NCBI GenBank assembly: GCA_027717925.1
Contig: JALLON010000059.1
Span: 1-11,799, forward strand
DNA from: Acidobacteria bacterium AH-259-G07
GTDB taxonomy: Bacteria; Acidobacteriota; UBA6911; RPQK01; JADFOI01
DNA: 11,799 nucleotides
Direction: 5' to 3'
Under the pieces are notes generated by a model that did not search any database, was not told the origin of the DNA, and was given only the letters and a program-made list of their open reading frames with translations. This document shows positions 1 through 6,831 of the stretch, in pieces. The translations under genes were made by a program, and so were the position numbers. Position 1 is the first letter of the stretch. Each line of letters begins with the position of its first letter.

Positions 1-1
1 C

Positions 2-580
2 GAGACCCCGGATGAGATGATCGTCAAGCTGCAGAAGAAATACGAGCAGATCCAAAGCTTTTCGGCAGAATTCGATCAGATGTTTCGGGGACACAATGTT
101 CAACTGCGCGAATCAGGCATCGTCATGATGAAAAAACCGGGCAAAATGTACTGGGAATATCGGCAGCCCATGCGAAAACTCTTTATTGCGGACGGCAAGA
201 AAAGCTACTTCTATGTCCCTCGAGACAAACAGGTCATCGTCTCAGATCTAGAGTTGAACAGCGCTCCAACGCCCTTGCTTTTTTTGGTCGGAAAAGGGAA
301 CATCAAGGAAGATTTTGAAGTGGAGTTGGAACAGGAGGAGAATCCGCTTCAGGCTGGAAACTTACTCATCCGTCTGACGACAAAGCGGCCGCAAGGTGAA
401 TTCTCTCATGTGATTTTGGAATTCAACCCTTCAAGCTACCTGATCCAGCGGTTGATAGTGATTGAGCCGATTGGGAATCGCAATGAATACATCCTCACAA
501 ACTTGCGCGAAAACATACGGATCCCTGATCGCCAATTCAGGTTCAAAGTGCCGGCAGGTGCAGAGGTGCTGCATCAATGA
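2..580 (+). CDS. lolA: LolA-type outer-membrane lipoprotein carrier protein, 5' partial
   Basis: Periplasmic chaperone family that carries lipoproteins from the LolCDE complex in the inner membrane to the outer membrane. The frame is open to the window edge and reads ETPDEMIVKLQKKYEQIQSF, which is the mature N-terminal helix of LolA proteins. The ATG at 17 is therefore probably internal, and the signal peptide lies outside the window. The visible ~192 residues hold the helix, the 'SFSAEFDQ' segment and an alternating beta-strand pattern (GIVMMKKPGKMYWEY, then KKSYFYVPRDKQV) typical of the LolA half-barrel, ending FRFKVPAGAEVLHQ. fabH follows 34 bp downstream on the same strand, so co-transcription is possible, though the two functions are not directly linked. 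Family assignment is from recognisable motifs. Distinction from LolA-like proteins of other envelope pathways cannot be made here. Confidence 0.86.
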   Translation, partial: ETPDEMIVKLQKKYEQIQSFSAEFDQMFRGHNVQLRESGIVMMKKPGKMYWEYRQPMRKLFIADGKKSYFYVPRDKQVIVSDLELNSAPTPLLFLVGKGNIKEDFEVELEQEENPLQAGNLLIRLTTKRPQGEFSHVILEFNPSSYLIQRLIVIEPIGNRNEYILTNLRENIRIPDRQFRFKVPAGAEVLHQ

Positions 581-612
581 GGAAGGGGGGGGAGGGCTCT
601 GACCCCAGACAC
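579..612 (+). other. G-rich, REP-like spacer between lolA and fabH
   Basis: The 34-bp gap begins with a purine tract containing a run of eight G (585-592) and continues with TCTGACCCC at 598-606. TCTGACCC also occurs in the arms of the palindrome at 6837-6894, so this may be a remnant of the same repeat family. The G-rich tract resembles a Shine-Dalgarno sequence but lies about 20 nt from the fabH ATG, too far for ordinary use. The region immediately before fabH (CCCAGACACAG) has no good ribosome-binding site. Confidence 0.35.
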
Positions 613-614
613 AG

Positions 615-1616
615 ATGAAGGCAGTACGGGCCAAAATTACCGCGCTCGGCATGTATGTGCCGGAGAGGCGAGTTACAAACGACGAGCTGTCAAAGTTGGT
701 GGACACGTCCGATGAGTGGATCCGCGCGCGGACAGGCATTGCGGAGCGGCGGATCGTTTCTGACAGCCAAGCCAACAGCGATCTTTCCATAAAGGCGATC
801 AAGAATGCCTTTCAAGCTAGGGAGTTGCGCCCAGAGGAGATCGACCTGATCATTGTTGCTACAGTGACTCCAGACATGATGTTCCCTTCTACGGCCTGTA
901 TTATTCAAGACAAGATCGGCGCTAAGAACGCTTGGGGCTTTGATCTTTTGGGGGCCTGTTCGGGTTTTCTTTATGCCATAGCGACCGGCGCACAATTTGT
1001 GCAGACCGGTGCTTACAAGAGGGTTCTGGTGATTGGAACAGATGTGATGAGCTCGATACTTAATTTTGAGGATCGAACGACTTGCGTTTTATTTGGTGAT
1101 GGTGCAGGCGCGGTTCTCTTGGAGCCAAGCCAGGAAGATGATACGGGAATTATCGACTTCATCCTCCACAGCGACGGATCCGGTGGGAAATTTCTTTATA
1201 TGCCGGCAGGTGGCAGCCTTCATCCGGCCAGTCACGAAACAGTCGACAAGAAAATGCACTACGTCCATCAGGACGGCAGAAATGTCTTCAAGTTTGCTGT
1301 GAAACTGATGACTGAGGTGTCCTTGGAAATTCTACAAAGAAACGGCTACACCACCGAAGATGTTACTCTGTACATTCCTCACCAGGCCAATCTTCGAATC
1401 ATCCAATCTTCCGTGGAGCGCCTCAAACTTCGTCCTGAACAGGTGGTTATTAACATCGACCGCTATGCTAATACGACAGCTGCAACCATCCCCGTCGGCC
1501 TGGCAGAAGCCTATCACCAGGGACGCATGAAGAAGGGAGATCTGATGCTGCTGGTCAGTTTTGGAGCCGGGTTTACATGGGGAAGTCTCTTACTGCGTTG
1601 GGGCGATCTGGGTTAG
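615..1616 (+). CDS. fabH: Beta-ketoacyl-[ACP] synthase III (FabH)
   Basis: Condenses an acyl-CoA primer, usually acetyl-CoA, with malonyl-ACP to start type II fatty acid synthesis in the cytoplasm. The 333-residue product has the full KAS III Cys-His-Asn triad. Cys115 lies in LLGACSGFLYAI, His256 in YIPHQANLRII and Asn286 in RYANTTAATIP. The family N-terminal motif DTSDEWIRARTGI (residues 30-42) and the FGDGAGAVLL loop (160-169) are intact, and the length is normal. The ATG start fits family alignments (AKITALGMYVPE near the N-terminus), but no clear Shine-Dalgarno precedes it. It is not next to plsX, acpP or fabD, its usual partners. The TAG stop is the first three bases of a heptamer array. 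Acyl-primer preference cannot be read from sequence alone. Confidence 0.95.
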   Translation: MKAVRAKITALGMYVPERRVTNDELSKLVDTSDEWIRARTGIAERRIVSDSQANSDLSIKAIKNAFQARELRPEEIDLIIVATVTPDMMFPSTACIIQDKIGAKNAWGFDLLGACSGFLYAIATGAQFVQTGAYKRVLVIGTDVMSSILNFEDRTTCVLFGDGAGAVLLEPSQEDDTGIIDFILHSDGSGGKFLYMPAGGSLHPASHETVDKKMHYVHQDGRNVFKFAVKLMTEVSLEILQRNGYTTEDVTLYIPHQANLRIIQSSVERLKLRPEQVVINIDRYANTTAATIPVGLAEAYHQGRMKKGDLMLLVSFGAGFTWGSLLLRWGDLG

Positions 1617-1697
1617 GAGCTAGGAGTCAGGAGTCAGGAGTCAGAATTCAGAATCCAGGAGTCAGAATCCAGAATTCAGAAGTCAGATATCCAGAAG
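1614..1697 (+). repeat. Heptamer tandem array, left arm of element copy 1
   Basis: Eleven consecutive 7-bp units can be laid end to end from 1614 to 1690: TAGGAGC, TAGGAGT, CAGGAGT twice, CAGAATT, CAGAATC, CAGGAGT, CAGAATC, CAGAATT, CAGAAGT, CAGATAT. A twelfth unit, out of phase by one base, follows at 1691-1697. The consensus is CAGRANT. The first unit contains the fabH stop codon TAG. The array is the left part of a 195-bp element that fills the fabH/DUF948 intergenic space. Confidence 0.88.
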
Positions 1698-1701
1698 GCG
1701 C

Positions 1702-1808
1702 GCCGAAGGTCCTGAGACGCGAAGCCTATAAGTGGCCGAACATCCAGACGTAATCGCAGGTCGCGACTGGGAATATTTTCAATCCTGCTCCTGACTTCTG
1801 GATTCTCA
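1702..1808. repeat. Conserved core and right heptamer arm of element copy 1
   Basis: Positions 1732-1793 match the reverse complement of 2909-2970 with three substitutions in 62 bp. Recognisable homology extends left to about 1702, with small indels. After the core come heptamers in the opposite orientation to the left array: read on the minus strand, 1787-1808 gives TGAGAATC, CAGAAGT, CAGGAGC. The terminal unit contains the TGA stop of the DUF948 gene (1806-1808). The whole element thus runs from the fabH stop to the DUF948 stop. No ORF in the core looks real. Confidence 0.82.
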
Positions 1809-2327
1809 GATAAAAAGCTCTTCTTCGGGGTAGCTTTCGGTCGGCCGAGTTGAGGCCTTCTTGTTGAAAAGATAAGATAGTCCGGCTTTGATTCCCTTGA
1901 AAAATGAGGAAATTTCTACTGCCGGTCGAAGGATGTCCTTTTGAATCAACTCCGTCGTCTGCTCAAATTTCCGCACAGTGTCAGTTACCACATAATCAAA
2001 CTTGGAGGCCTGGTCTCTGCCTAATTCCAACATTTCCTTGCCAAACTGATCGAAGTCCTGCACTTGCCCCTTGACCATTTGAGAAATCAGATCAACATTG
2101 GCCTTCACATTCTCGGCCATCCTACCCAGAGGTTCCACGCTTTTCACAACTCCCTCGATTCGAGTCATCAGTCTTCTGAGGTCCTCTTCCAGCTCTACCG
2201 ATCGCCGCTCCAGTTTTCCAACCATTTCCCTTATGGATCGAGAAGCTTTCCACATCGACAAGCTCTGAACCACTAAGGCAACTGCACTGATGGCAACAAT
2301 TACAAATAAGAGGGTTTCAATTCTCAC
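1806..2327 (-). CDS. DUF948-like membrane-anchored coiled-coil protein
   Basis: A 173-residue protein with one N-terminal membrane segment (about residues 5-25, LLFVIVAISAVALVVQSLSM). A long amphipathic helical region follows (about 28-130, rich in E, K, L and V, coiled-coil-like), then a short C-terminal tail ending SYPEEELFI. This layout resembles DUF948 proteins, which are often found beside YtxH proteins and have no settled biochemical role. The GTG start at 2325-2327 is preceded by AAAGGA with a 7-nt spacer, a good ribosome-binding site that decides the start. It lies 70 bp downstream of the ytxH-like gene on the same strand, so the two probably form an operon. The stop codon TGA sits in the terminal heptamer of the neighbouring repeat element. 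A stress or envelope role is an inference from family company only. Confidence 0.72.
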   Translation of the reverse strand: MRIETLLFVIVAISAVALVVQSLSMWKASRSIREMVGKLERRSVELEEDLRRLMTRIEGVVKSVEPLGRMAENVKANVDLISQMVKGQVQDFDQFGKEMLELGRDQASKFDYVVTDTVRKFEQTTELIQKDILRPAVEISSFFKGIKAGLSYLFNKKASTRPTESYPEEELFI

Positions 2328-2397
2328 GTTATGTTCCTTTCAACCCGCCAATCCGGGAATCGACTTGAAAAAATCACAAGATCAGGGCAGCGGCCTT

Positions 2398-2751
2398 CTA
2401 CTTCTTTTTCGCCTTTGCACTGCCGACACCTTCCAGATTGCGCTTTTCTTCCTCGTACGCCTCTTTCCCCGCCTCAACGGCTGCAGTGATTTGCTCTTTC
2501 TGTCGCTGTACGGTCTCTCTACCTTTGTCGATAGACTCACCCAGCCGACCGGCCATTTCGCGGGATCTTTCCGTGAGGAGCTCTTTCCCTTCGCGGGCCT
2601 TCTGCGTTAATCGTTCAGCTCCTTCCTTGTATTTGTTTTCCAGGATCCTTCGAGTTTCCTCTCCGGACTTGGGAGCGAACAGCAAAGCGACGGCTGCTCC
2701 TATAAATCCTCCTGCCAGAAAATAAATAAATTTATCTCCGTTGGAAGCCAT
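2398..2751 (-). CDS. YtxH-domain membrane protein
   Basis: A 117-residue YtxH-family protein. The N-terminus has the family hallmark: a short glycine-rich membrane segment (FIYFLAGGFIGAAVALLFAP, about residues 8-27) followed by KSGEETRR. The remainder is a highly charged amphipathic helix (about 38-105) ending in a lysine tail, AKAKKK. YtxH proteins are named after a Bacillus subtilis stress-induced protein; the molecular function is unknown. The ATG has a strong ribosome-binding site, AAGGAGATGACTT, just upstream. It is followed by the DUF948 gene on the same strand, a common pairing. The pair is bracketed by two inverted copies of a repeat element (1614-1808 and 2867-3040), which is unusual and would allow inversion of the segment by homologous recombination. 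Confidence 0.82.
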   Translation of the reverse strand: MASNGDKFIYFLAGGFIGAAVALLFAPKSGEETRRILENKYKEGAERLTQKAREGKELLTERSREMAGRLGESIDKGRETVQRQKEQITAAVEAGKEAYEEEKRNLEGVGSAKAKKK

Positions 2752-2774
2752 AAGTCATCTCCTTCTCTTCACTT

Positions 2775-2804
2775 AATGTACCAGGGAGCACAGGGAGCAA
2801 GCAA
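2775..2804 (-). promoter_or_regulatory. Candidate promoter of the ytxH-DUF948 operon
   Basis: On the minus strand TTGCTT (2799-2804) and TACATT (2775-2780) are separated by 18 bp. Both are near the sigma-70 -35 and -10 consensus. Transcription starting about 7 nt later would give a leader of roughly 17 nt containing the strong AAGGAG site. Unproven motif match; it lies between the repeat element and the gene it would serve. Confidence 0.38.
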
Positions 2805-2866
2805 CTTCGGGTTCTTAGTCTATCACAAATCGAGCAATGGAAAAAAGCAGGAAGGCAGGGGACACG

Positions 2867-3040
2867 CAGGGGACAGGAGACAGGAGTCAGGAGTCAGGAG
2901 ACAGGAGACAGGAGCAGGATTCAAAATATTCCCAGTCGTGACCTGCGATTACATCTGGATGTTCGGCCACCTATTAGGCTTCGCGTGTTAGGCCTTCGGA
3001 TTCTGTCTCCTGTCTCCTGTCTCCTGTCCCCTGTCTTCCA
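2867..3040. repeat. Repeat element copy 2: heptamer arms around a conserved core, inverted relative to copy 1
   Basis: The left arm (2867-2915) is seven in-phase heptamers: CAGGGGA, CAGGAGA, CAGGAGT twice, CAGGAGA twice, CAGGAGC. The right arm (2999-3040) is six heptamers in the opposite orientation: GATTCTG, TCTCCTG three times, TCCCCTG, TCTTCCA. The arms 2867-2901 and 2999-3033 can pair at 30 of 35 positions. The core between them holds the 62-bp block shared with copy 1, on the opposite strand. The right arm ends at 3040, directly against the thiD stop codon (3041-3043). Copy 2 fills most of the thiD-ytxH gap. I do not recognise the core; no transposase is present, so it resembles a non-autonomous or short-repeat element. 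Confidence 0.85.
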
Positions 3041-3853
3041 TTACTGTTTCCAGTACTTCCAAAAATGCCCCAGGGGCCCATGGCCATGGCCAAGCGGATA
3101 GGAATGGCGGATGGCTTCACTCACGTACTCTTTTGCCTGGGCAATGGACTCTTTCAGATCCAGCCCATGGGCCAGGTAGGCGGCGATGGCAGAGGCAAAG
3201 GTACAGCCGCTGCCGTGAGTGTTCTTTGTTTCGAATCGGGGCCCACTAATTGAAGTGAATTGCTCACCGTCAAAAAAGTAATCCGTAGATCGTTTCGGAT
3301 CTTCAAAGTGTCCGCCCTTCACGATCACCGAGTGGGGACCGAGATCGATAATTTCTTGCATCGCCTCTTTCAACTCCTCTTGCTTTGTAATGCTGCGCCC
3401 AGTTAGAAATTCTGCCTCGCGCAAGTTGGGGGTAACAACCAACGATTGAGGAAACAACTTGGTTTTCAGGACGTCCACGGCGTCCGGCCGGATGAGAGGG
3501 TCACCGCCGGTGGTGACCATGACCGGATCCACAACCAGGCAGCCCATTGCAAATTGCTTTGCCTTTTCGGCCACCAGGCCAATGATTTCGGCCGACGAGA
3601 GCATTCCTGTCTTGACTGCATCGACTCCGATATCCTCCACCACGGCTTCAATCTGGCGTTCGATATTTTCCAAAGGGAGGTCCGAAGCCATATAGACATG
3701 TTGGGTATCCTGTGCCGTGACTGAAGTGATCACGCTCATACCGTGCACTCCCAGTGCTGAAAAGGTCTTGAGGTCCGCTTGGATACCGGCACACCCTCCG
3801 CTGTCAGACCCTGCAATGGTGAGAGCTCTTGGAATGGACGGCACAAAGGTCAC
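3041..3853 (-). CDS. thiD: Hydroxymethylpyrimidine/phosphomethylpyrimidine kinase (ThiD)
   Basis: Phosphorylates hydroxymethylpyrimidine and then its monophosphate, giving HMP-PP for thiamine synthesis or salvage in the cytoplasm. The 270-residue product is full length for the ribokinase-like ThiD family. GSDSGGCAGIQADLK (residues 15-29) is the substrate-binding N-terminal motif. VKTGM and DPVM segments follow, and THGSGC (212-217) is the anion-hole/catalytic motif with Cys217. The C-terminal GHGHGPLGH is also family-typical. The GTG start at 3851-3853 lies 23 bp after the nth stop with no convincing Shine-Dalgarno. A second GTG three codons in (V4) is an alternative. An nth-thiD operon is likely from spacing. 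No other thi gene is in the window, so a role in salvage versus de novo synthesis is open. Confidence 0.94.
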   Translation of the reverse strand: MTFVPSIPRALTIAGSDSGGCAGIQADLKTFSALGVHGMSVITSVTAQDTQHVYMASDLPLENIERQIEAVVEDIGVDAVKTGMLSSAEIIGLVAEKAKQFAMGCLVVDPVMVTTGGDPLIRPDAVDVLKTKLFPQSLVVTPNLREAEFLTGRSITKQEELKEAMQEIIDLGPHSVIVKGGHFEDPKRSTDYFFDGEQFTSISGPRFETKNTHGSGCTFASAIAAYLAHGLDLKESIAQAKEYVSEAIRHSYPLGHGHGPLGHFWKYWKQ

Positions 3854-3876
3854 TATCTTTTAGAGGTTACACGCAG

Positions 3877-4560
3877 TCACTTCGAGAGCTCTTGATAATA
3901 AAGGCAAAGGTTGGAAAGAACACACTCTGGACAGATTGGTTTCTGCGCCTTACAGATTCGCCGACCATGGTGAATGAGCTGGTGGCCAAAATCGATCCAA
4001 CGATGCTCCGGAATTTGACGCATTAGATCTTTCTCGATCTTGTTGGGATCATTTTGAGCACTCAACCCCAAGCGACGGCTTAGACGCTTGACATGAGTGT
4101 CCACTACCACGCCGCTGCTGATTGTAAAAGCTGTACCCAACACCACATTGGCGGTCTTGCGCGCCACACCGTCTAGTTCTATCAGGTCTTCCATTTGCCT
4201 AGGAACCTCACCATCAAACTCCTCAACCATTGTTTTGGCGGCTCCAATGAGATTTTTCGCTTTGTTTCGGAAAAAACCGGTGCTGCGAATCAACTCTTGC
4301 AACTCGTTTTCATCGGCTTGTGCCAATGCCCCTGGGTTCGGATAACGCCTGAAAACCCGGGGCGTGACCATGTTCACGCGCTTATCCGTACATTGAGCCG
4401 AGAGAACGGTAGCCACCAAGAGTTGATACGGATTTTCGTGATGGAGCGCGCAGGTAGCCTCGGGATATTCATTATCTAGCCGCCTCAAAATCTCAGCAAC
4501 TCGCTGCTCTTCCTTCTCTTCCCTCTTTGTGGGCGTTTTTCGAGCACACACAGACAGCAC
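3877..4560 (-). CDS. nth: Endonuclease III (DNA glycosylase/AP lyase)
   Basis: Base excision repair enzyme that removes oxidised pyrimidines and cleaves the abasic site. The 227-residue protein carries all key features. The helix-hairpin-helix is IELDGVARKTANVVL with catalytic Lys135, and catalytic Asp154 lies in VVVDTHVKRLSRRLGL. The [4Fe-4S] loop is C-X6-C-X2-C-X5-C (Cys203, 210, 213, 219). LLVATVLSAQCTDKRVN matches the family N-terminal helix. The usual Pro of the hairpin (LPGV) is Asp here, a minor substitution. The frame opens at GTG 4560 directly after an in-frame stop; the GTG at codon 4 is an alternative. No clear Shine-Dalgarno is present. It is divergent from a small CXXCH protein gene and probably co-transcribed with thiD. 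Confidence 0.95.
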   Translation of the reverse strand: MLSVCARKTPTKREEKEEQRVAEILRRLDNEYPEATCALHHENPYQLLVATVLSAQCTDKRVNMVTPRVFRRYPNPGALAQADENELQELIRSTGFFRNKAKNLIGAAKTMVEEFDGEVPRQMEDLIELDGVARKTANVVLGTAFTISSGVVVDTHVKRLSRRLGLSAQNDPNKIEKDLMRQIPEHRWIDFGHQLIHHGRRICKAQKPICPECVLSNLCLYYQELSK

Positions 4561-4562
4561 TC

Positions 4563-4571
4563 ATCATACCA
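4563..4571 (-). promoter_or_regulatory. Candidate extended -10 promoter for nth-thiD
   Basis: On the minus strand TGGTATGAT forms an extended -10 (TGn plus TATGAT, hexamer at 4563-4568). It lies only 2 nt from the first possible GTG but 11 nt from the GTG at codon 4, so it would favour the shorter Nth start. There is no good -35. Weak, motif-only evidence. Confidence 0.25.
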
Positions 4572-4626
4572 TCCGATGATGAAGCGAAACCAATGGGTTC
4601 ACAATTCATCTATTCAATTTGGAGCC

Positions 4627-4866
4627 ATGAGAAAACCGAAAGTGATTACACTCCTCATTGTGCTAGGGGCTTTGTTTCTTCCCCTCTTTGATTTCAGCAC
4701 CCAGGCTACGCTGAAATACAAGAAGGAAACAGAAAAGAAGTGCACTTTTTGCCATACGCGTGTTCCGGAACCTGAAGACCGCGATCCTCAATTAAACGAA
4801 GAGGGCAAAAGGTTCAAAGAAAACGGCTACAAGCTGACCCGCAAGCAGAAAGACACGGCCCCCTGA
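4627..4866 (+). CDS. Small secreted protein with one CXXCH haem-binding motif
   Basis: From the ATG at 4627 the product is 79 residues: MRKP, a hydrophobic signal segment (VITLLIVLGALFLPLF), a likely signal-peptidase site near STQA, then a lysine-rich mature part of about 52 residues. This holds CTFCH (CXXCH), the covalent haem c attachment motif. No distal Met ligand in a normal cytochrome c context is seen, and the mature part is short for class I cytochrome c. It may be a tiny mono-haem protein, a fragment-like domain, or a zinc/redox protein with a chance CXXCH. An upstream ATG at 4576 adds 17 residues before the signal peptide and looks less natural. It is divergent from nth and convergent with the coiled-coil gene. 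Exact family not recognised. Confidence 0.7.
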   Translation: MRKPKVITLLIVLGALFLPLFDFSTQATLKYKKETEKKCTFCHTRVPEPEDRDPQLNEEGKRFKENGYKLTRKQKDTAP

Positions 4867-4879
4867 CCCCCAAGCCAGC

Positions 4880-4927
4880 CGCCGGTTCGCCCCTACCAGG
4901 CCGGCGCTTTCGCCGCTTCGTGACGAG
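4880..4927. repeat. Dispersed GC-rich repeat fragment with small hairpins
   Basis: CGCCGCTTCGTGACGAG (4911-4927) is repeated exactly at 11775-11791, with partial similarity a few bases further left (CGCTT). Within this copy GGCG-CTTT-CGCC (4903-4914) is a tetraloop hairpin, and CGCCGG (4880-4885) pairs with CCGGCG (4901-4906). It lies in the 139-bp convergent gap between the CXXCH gene and the coiled-coil gene. Two copies in 12 kb at non-coding sites suggest a REP-like genome-wide family. Confidence 0.6.
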
Positions 4928-4983
4928 AACCTATGCATAATCCGGGCTAGTTGCGCCACCAGCAGGGCTGGATCATTCAGGAA

Positions 4984-5002
4984 GAAACTTTTGTTAAGTT
5001 TC
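4984..5002 (-). terminator. Hairpin just after the coiled-coil gene, possible terminator
   Basis: GAAACTT and AAGTTTC form a perfect 7-bp inverted repeat with a 5-nt loop. It starts 3 nt after the stop codon of the minus-strand gene. The stem is AT-rich and is followed by TTCCT rather than a clear T tract, so it is a weak intrinsic terminator at best. Confidence 0.3.
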
Positions 5003-5005
5003 AGG

Positions 5006-6754
5006 TCAGAGCTTTTTCTGGAGGACGACGTCTCTCGGAGTCTCTCTTGGGGCCTTTTGGGTTGAGGAGTGGGAACGTCTGCCAAAACCAAAGACAAGCC
5101 CAAAAACAGCAATTGCCAGCACTGCTCCAGCCAATAGGGATACCGGTGAGATGGAGTGACGCAAACGAACCAGCAACTCTCCAGGTTTGAGCGTAAAGTC
5201 CTGGGAACCCAGAAAAATTTTTCTTCTATCCGAATTGACCAAATAAGCGATGAGCGAGACCCGCTCCGGCTGAGAGATTTCCCCCTGAAACAACCAGAGC
5301 CATTCCACGCTCTCCCTGGAGCCAACATCTTGAATCGCCTCCGTGTTCAATAGCACCATCTTTAAGTTGTCAGAACTGGATTGCCAAGTTGTTTCGATTT
5401 TGAATTTCTCCCCCAGAACTTCATATAGTTTTCGTTCTTCTGCGGAAAATTTCACCGTATCGGGTGAGTCAACAAAAAAACGCACCCGATAAGTCTTCCC
5501 TGGATACTCAGGGACCTCTATTTCGAATGTACCCACTCTCTTCGTGAGCAGATAGAGAAAGGCCATCTGGAACGCACCTTGCTCCCGCTTTTCCAGTTTC
5601 CTTTCCAAACGCAGAGAGCTGCTGAGGAGAGCGGTATTTTCGAGAGCTTCTTTCTCCCGTTTAGTTTCGATGTAGCCGGCTTCAAGACCCTTTCTGTTTG
5701 AGGTTAGAGTGCGAAAGTCCTCCCACAATCTTTCCTTCTCACCCTGAGTCTGTTTCAAATCTTCCGAGAGTTTTTCGTTCCTCTTTTTTAGGTCTTCCAA
5801 TTGCTTATTGGCATCGTCAAGCTTTCGGGAAAAGTTAATTCGATCCTGCCTGAGTGAATTGATAGAGTTGTTTAAAACTTGGACTTGCTTCCCGAGACTC
5901 TCGGTCGAAGCTTCTTTCAAATTCAGATTCTCGACTAAATTCTTGATTTGGTGCTCGTAGTCCCCGCTGCTGCTGCGAAGTTGATCAATCTGTTGCCGAA
6001 GAGACTTAACCTCTTCCGAAAGCTCATCCCGCTCCGCTCGCAGCCCGGCCAATCCTGTCTCCGCCCTGTTCAGGTCCCGCTTGAGACGACCCAGCTGCGC
6101 CTGCACCTGTTCGCGGGTCTTCATTTCCTCCCGCAGAGCCTGTTCAACCTTTTGAAGCCCACTCTTAGCCTCATTGGCTTCGTCTTTCAACAAGCGATAA
6201 TCGGGCATTTTTTCAGCGAGAGTTCTAAAGACAAAGTCTATGGAGGTATTGCTTGAACGAGCGAGATGCTGAACTAACTGCTCGAATTCGGTCTTGATAA
6301 ACTTCTCTTTCGCAGAATCAATGTCTGTATAGGAAAGCCCCTCAGTCAATGTGGCCTCTAGAGCCGCATCGAAAGACGCTCGTTGGGGAAAACCCTCTCT
6401 AAGCTGTTGAGGAAACTGAAAGATGATTTCGCTTTCCCGCCGCAGATCCACGGATGCGATTTGGAAGCGAACCGAACCACCTTTGAAGTCCACCTTAGTA
6501 ATTCGCACTTGGTCTCCAACCTTGAAAAGCAAGGATAAATTACCAGTTCTGCGATCGAGCACGGGTCCAGTGTTTCTGACATAAACCATCTGCTGCTCAC
6601 CTCGAATCGGGACCTTCAAGAACATGGCCTTGTTCTCGTATTTCTGAACGTACCAGTCTTTGACTTCCCGGCGGACGCCGGCATTAAGCCAAAGGCCCAA
6701 ACTCAAGAAAAGTCCGAGCAGCTGTAACTTTCCATAGGCCCTTGGAACACTCAT
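5006..6754 (-). CDS. Membrane-anchored coiled-coil protein of unknown function
   Basis: From the ATG at 6754 the product is 582 residues. It has an N-terminal hydrophobic segment (about 9-25, signal peptide or anchor) and a ~145-residue globular part with beta-rich segments. A long heptad-rich coiled coil follows (about 190-390, with runs such as LRAERDELSEEVKSLRQQ). Next come a second beta-rich domain (about 405-530, FEIEVPEYPGKTYRVRFFVD) and a membrane helix (about 539-558, SLLAGAVLAIAVFGLVFGF), ending in a short basic tail. If the first segment is a signal peptide, the bulk is periplasmic and tethered by the C-terminal helix. An upstream in-frame ATG at 6811 overlaps a candidate -10 element and is disfavoured. 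I do not recognise a family. The layout suggests a structural or tethering envelope protein, but that is inference. It is divergent from queE across a large palindrome. Confidence 0.75.
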   Translation of the reverse strand: MSVPRAYGKLQLLGLFLSLGLWLNAGVRREVKDWYVQKYENKAMFLKVPIRGEQQMVYVRNTGPVLDRRTGNLSLLFKVGDQVRITKVDFKGGSVRFQIASVDLRRESEIIFQFPQQLREGFPQRASFDAALEATLTEGLSYTDIDSAKEKFIKTEFEQLVQHLARSSNTSIDFVFRTLAEKMPDYRLLKDEANEAKSGLQKVEQALREEMKTREQVQAQLGRLKRDLNRAETGLAGLRAERDELSEEVKSLRQQIDQLRSSSGDYEHQIKNLVENLNLKEASTESLGKQVQVLNNSINSLRQDRINFSRKLDDANKQLEDLKKRNEKLSEDLKQTQGEKERLWEDFRTLTSNRKGLEAGYIETKREKEALENTALLSSSLRLERKLEKREQGAFQMAFLYLLTKRVGTFEIEVPEYPGKTYRVRFFVDSPDTVKFSAEERKLYEVLGEKFKIETTWQSSSDNLKMVLLNTEAIQDVGSRESVEWLWLFQGEISQPERVSLIAYLVNSDRRKIFLGSQDFTLKPGELLVRLRHSISPVSLLAGAVLAIAVFGLVFGFGRRSHSSTQKAPRETPRDVVLQKKL

Positions 6755-6801
6755 TTCTAAGAGTCTAATCCCCTTTCCCTTTGGTAACAGCGTTCTCGCC
6801 G

Positions 6802-6810
6802 ATTGTAACA
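6802..6810 (-). promoter_or_regulatory. Candidate extended -10 promoter for the coiled-coil gene
   Basis: On the minus strand TGTTACAAT is an extended -10 (TGn plus TACAAT, hexamer 6802-6807). Initiation near 6795 would give a leader of about 40 nt before the ATG at 6754 and would exclude the upstream ATG at 6811 as a start. The leader has AAAGGG/AAGGGG, but 17 or more nt from the ATG. No -35 match. Confidence 0.32.
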
Positions 6811-6831
6811 TATCGAGGCTGACCGGCTGAC

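Noticed and set aside
431..802. 123-aa minus-strand ORF
   Set aside because: Antisense to lolA and fabH; no recognisable features.
1614..1697. Possible CRISPR array
   Set aside because: Units are 7 bp, contiguous and without unique spacers; no cas genes are present.
1809..2866. ytxH-DUF948 as cargo of a transposon
   Set aside because: Inverted repeats flank the pair, but there is no transposase or target-site duplication visible, and both genes have ordinary chromosomal homologues.
2776..2991. 71-aa plus-strand ORF
   Set aside because: It runs through the ytxH promoter region and the heptamer array; its amino-acid repeats simply mirror the 7-bp units and it has no family likeness.
4792..5328. 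178-aa minus-strand ORF
   Set aside because: Out of frame with the coiled-coil gene and covering a repeat; composition is not protein-like.
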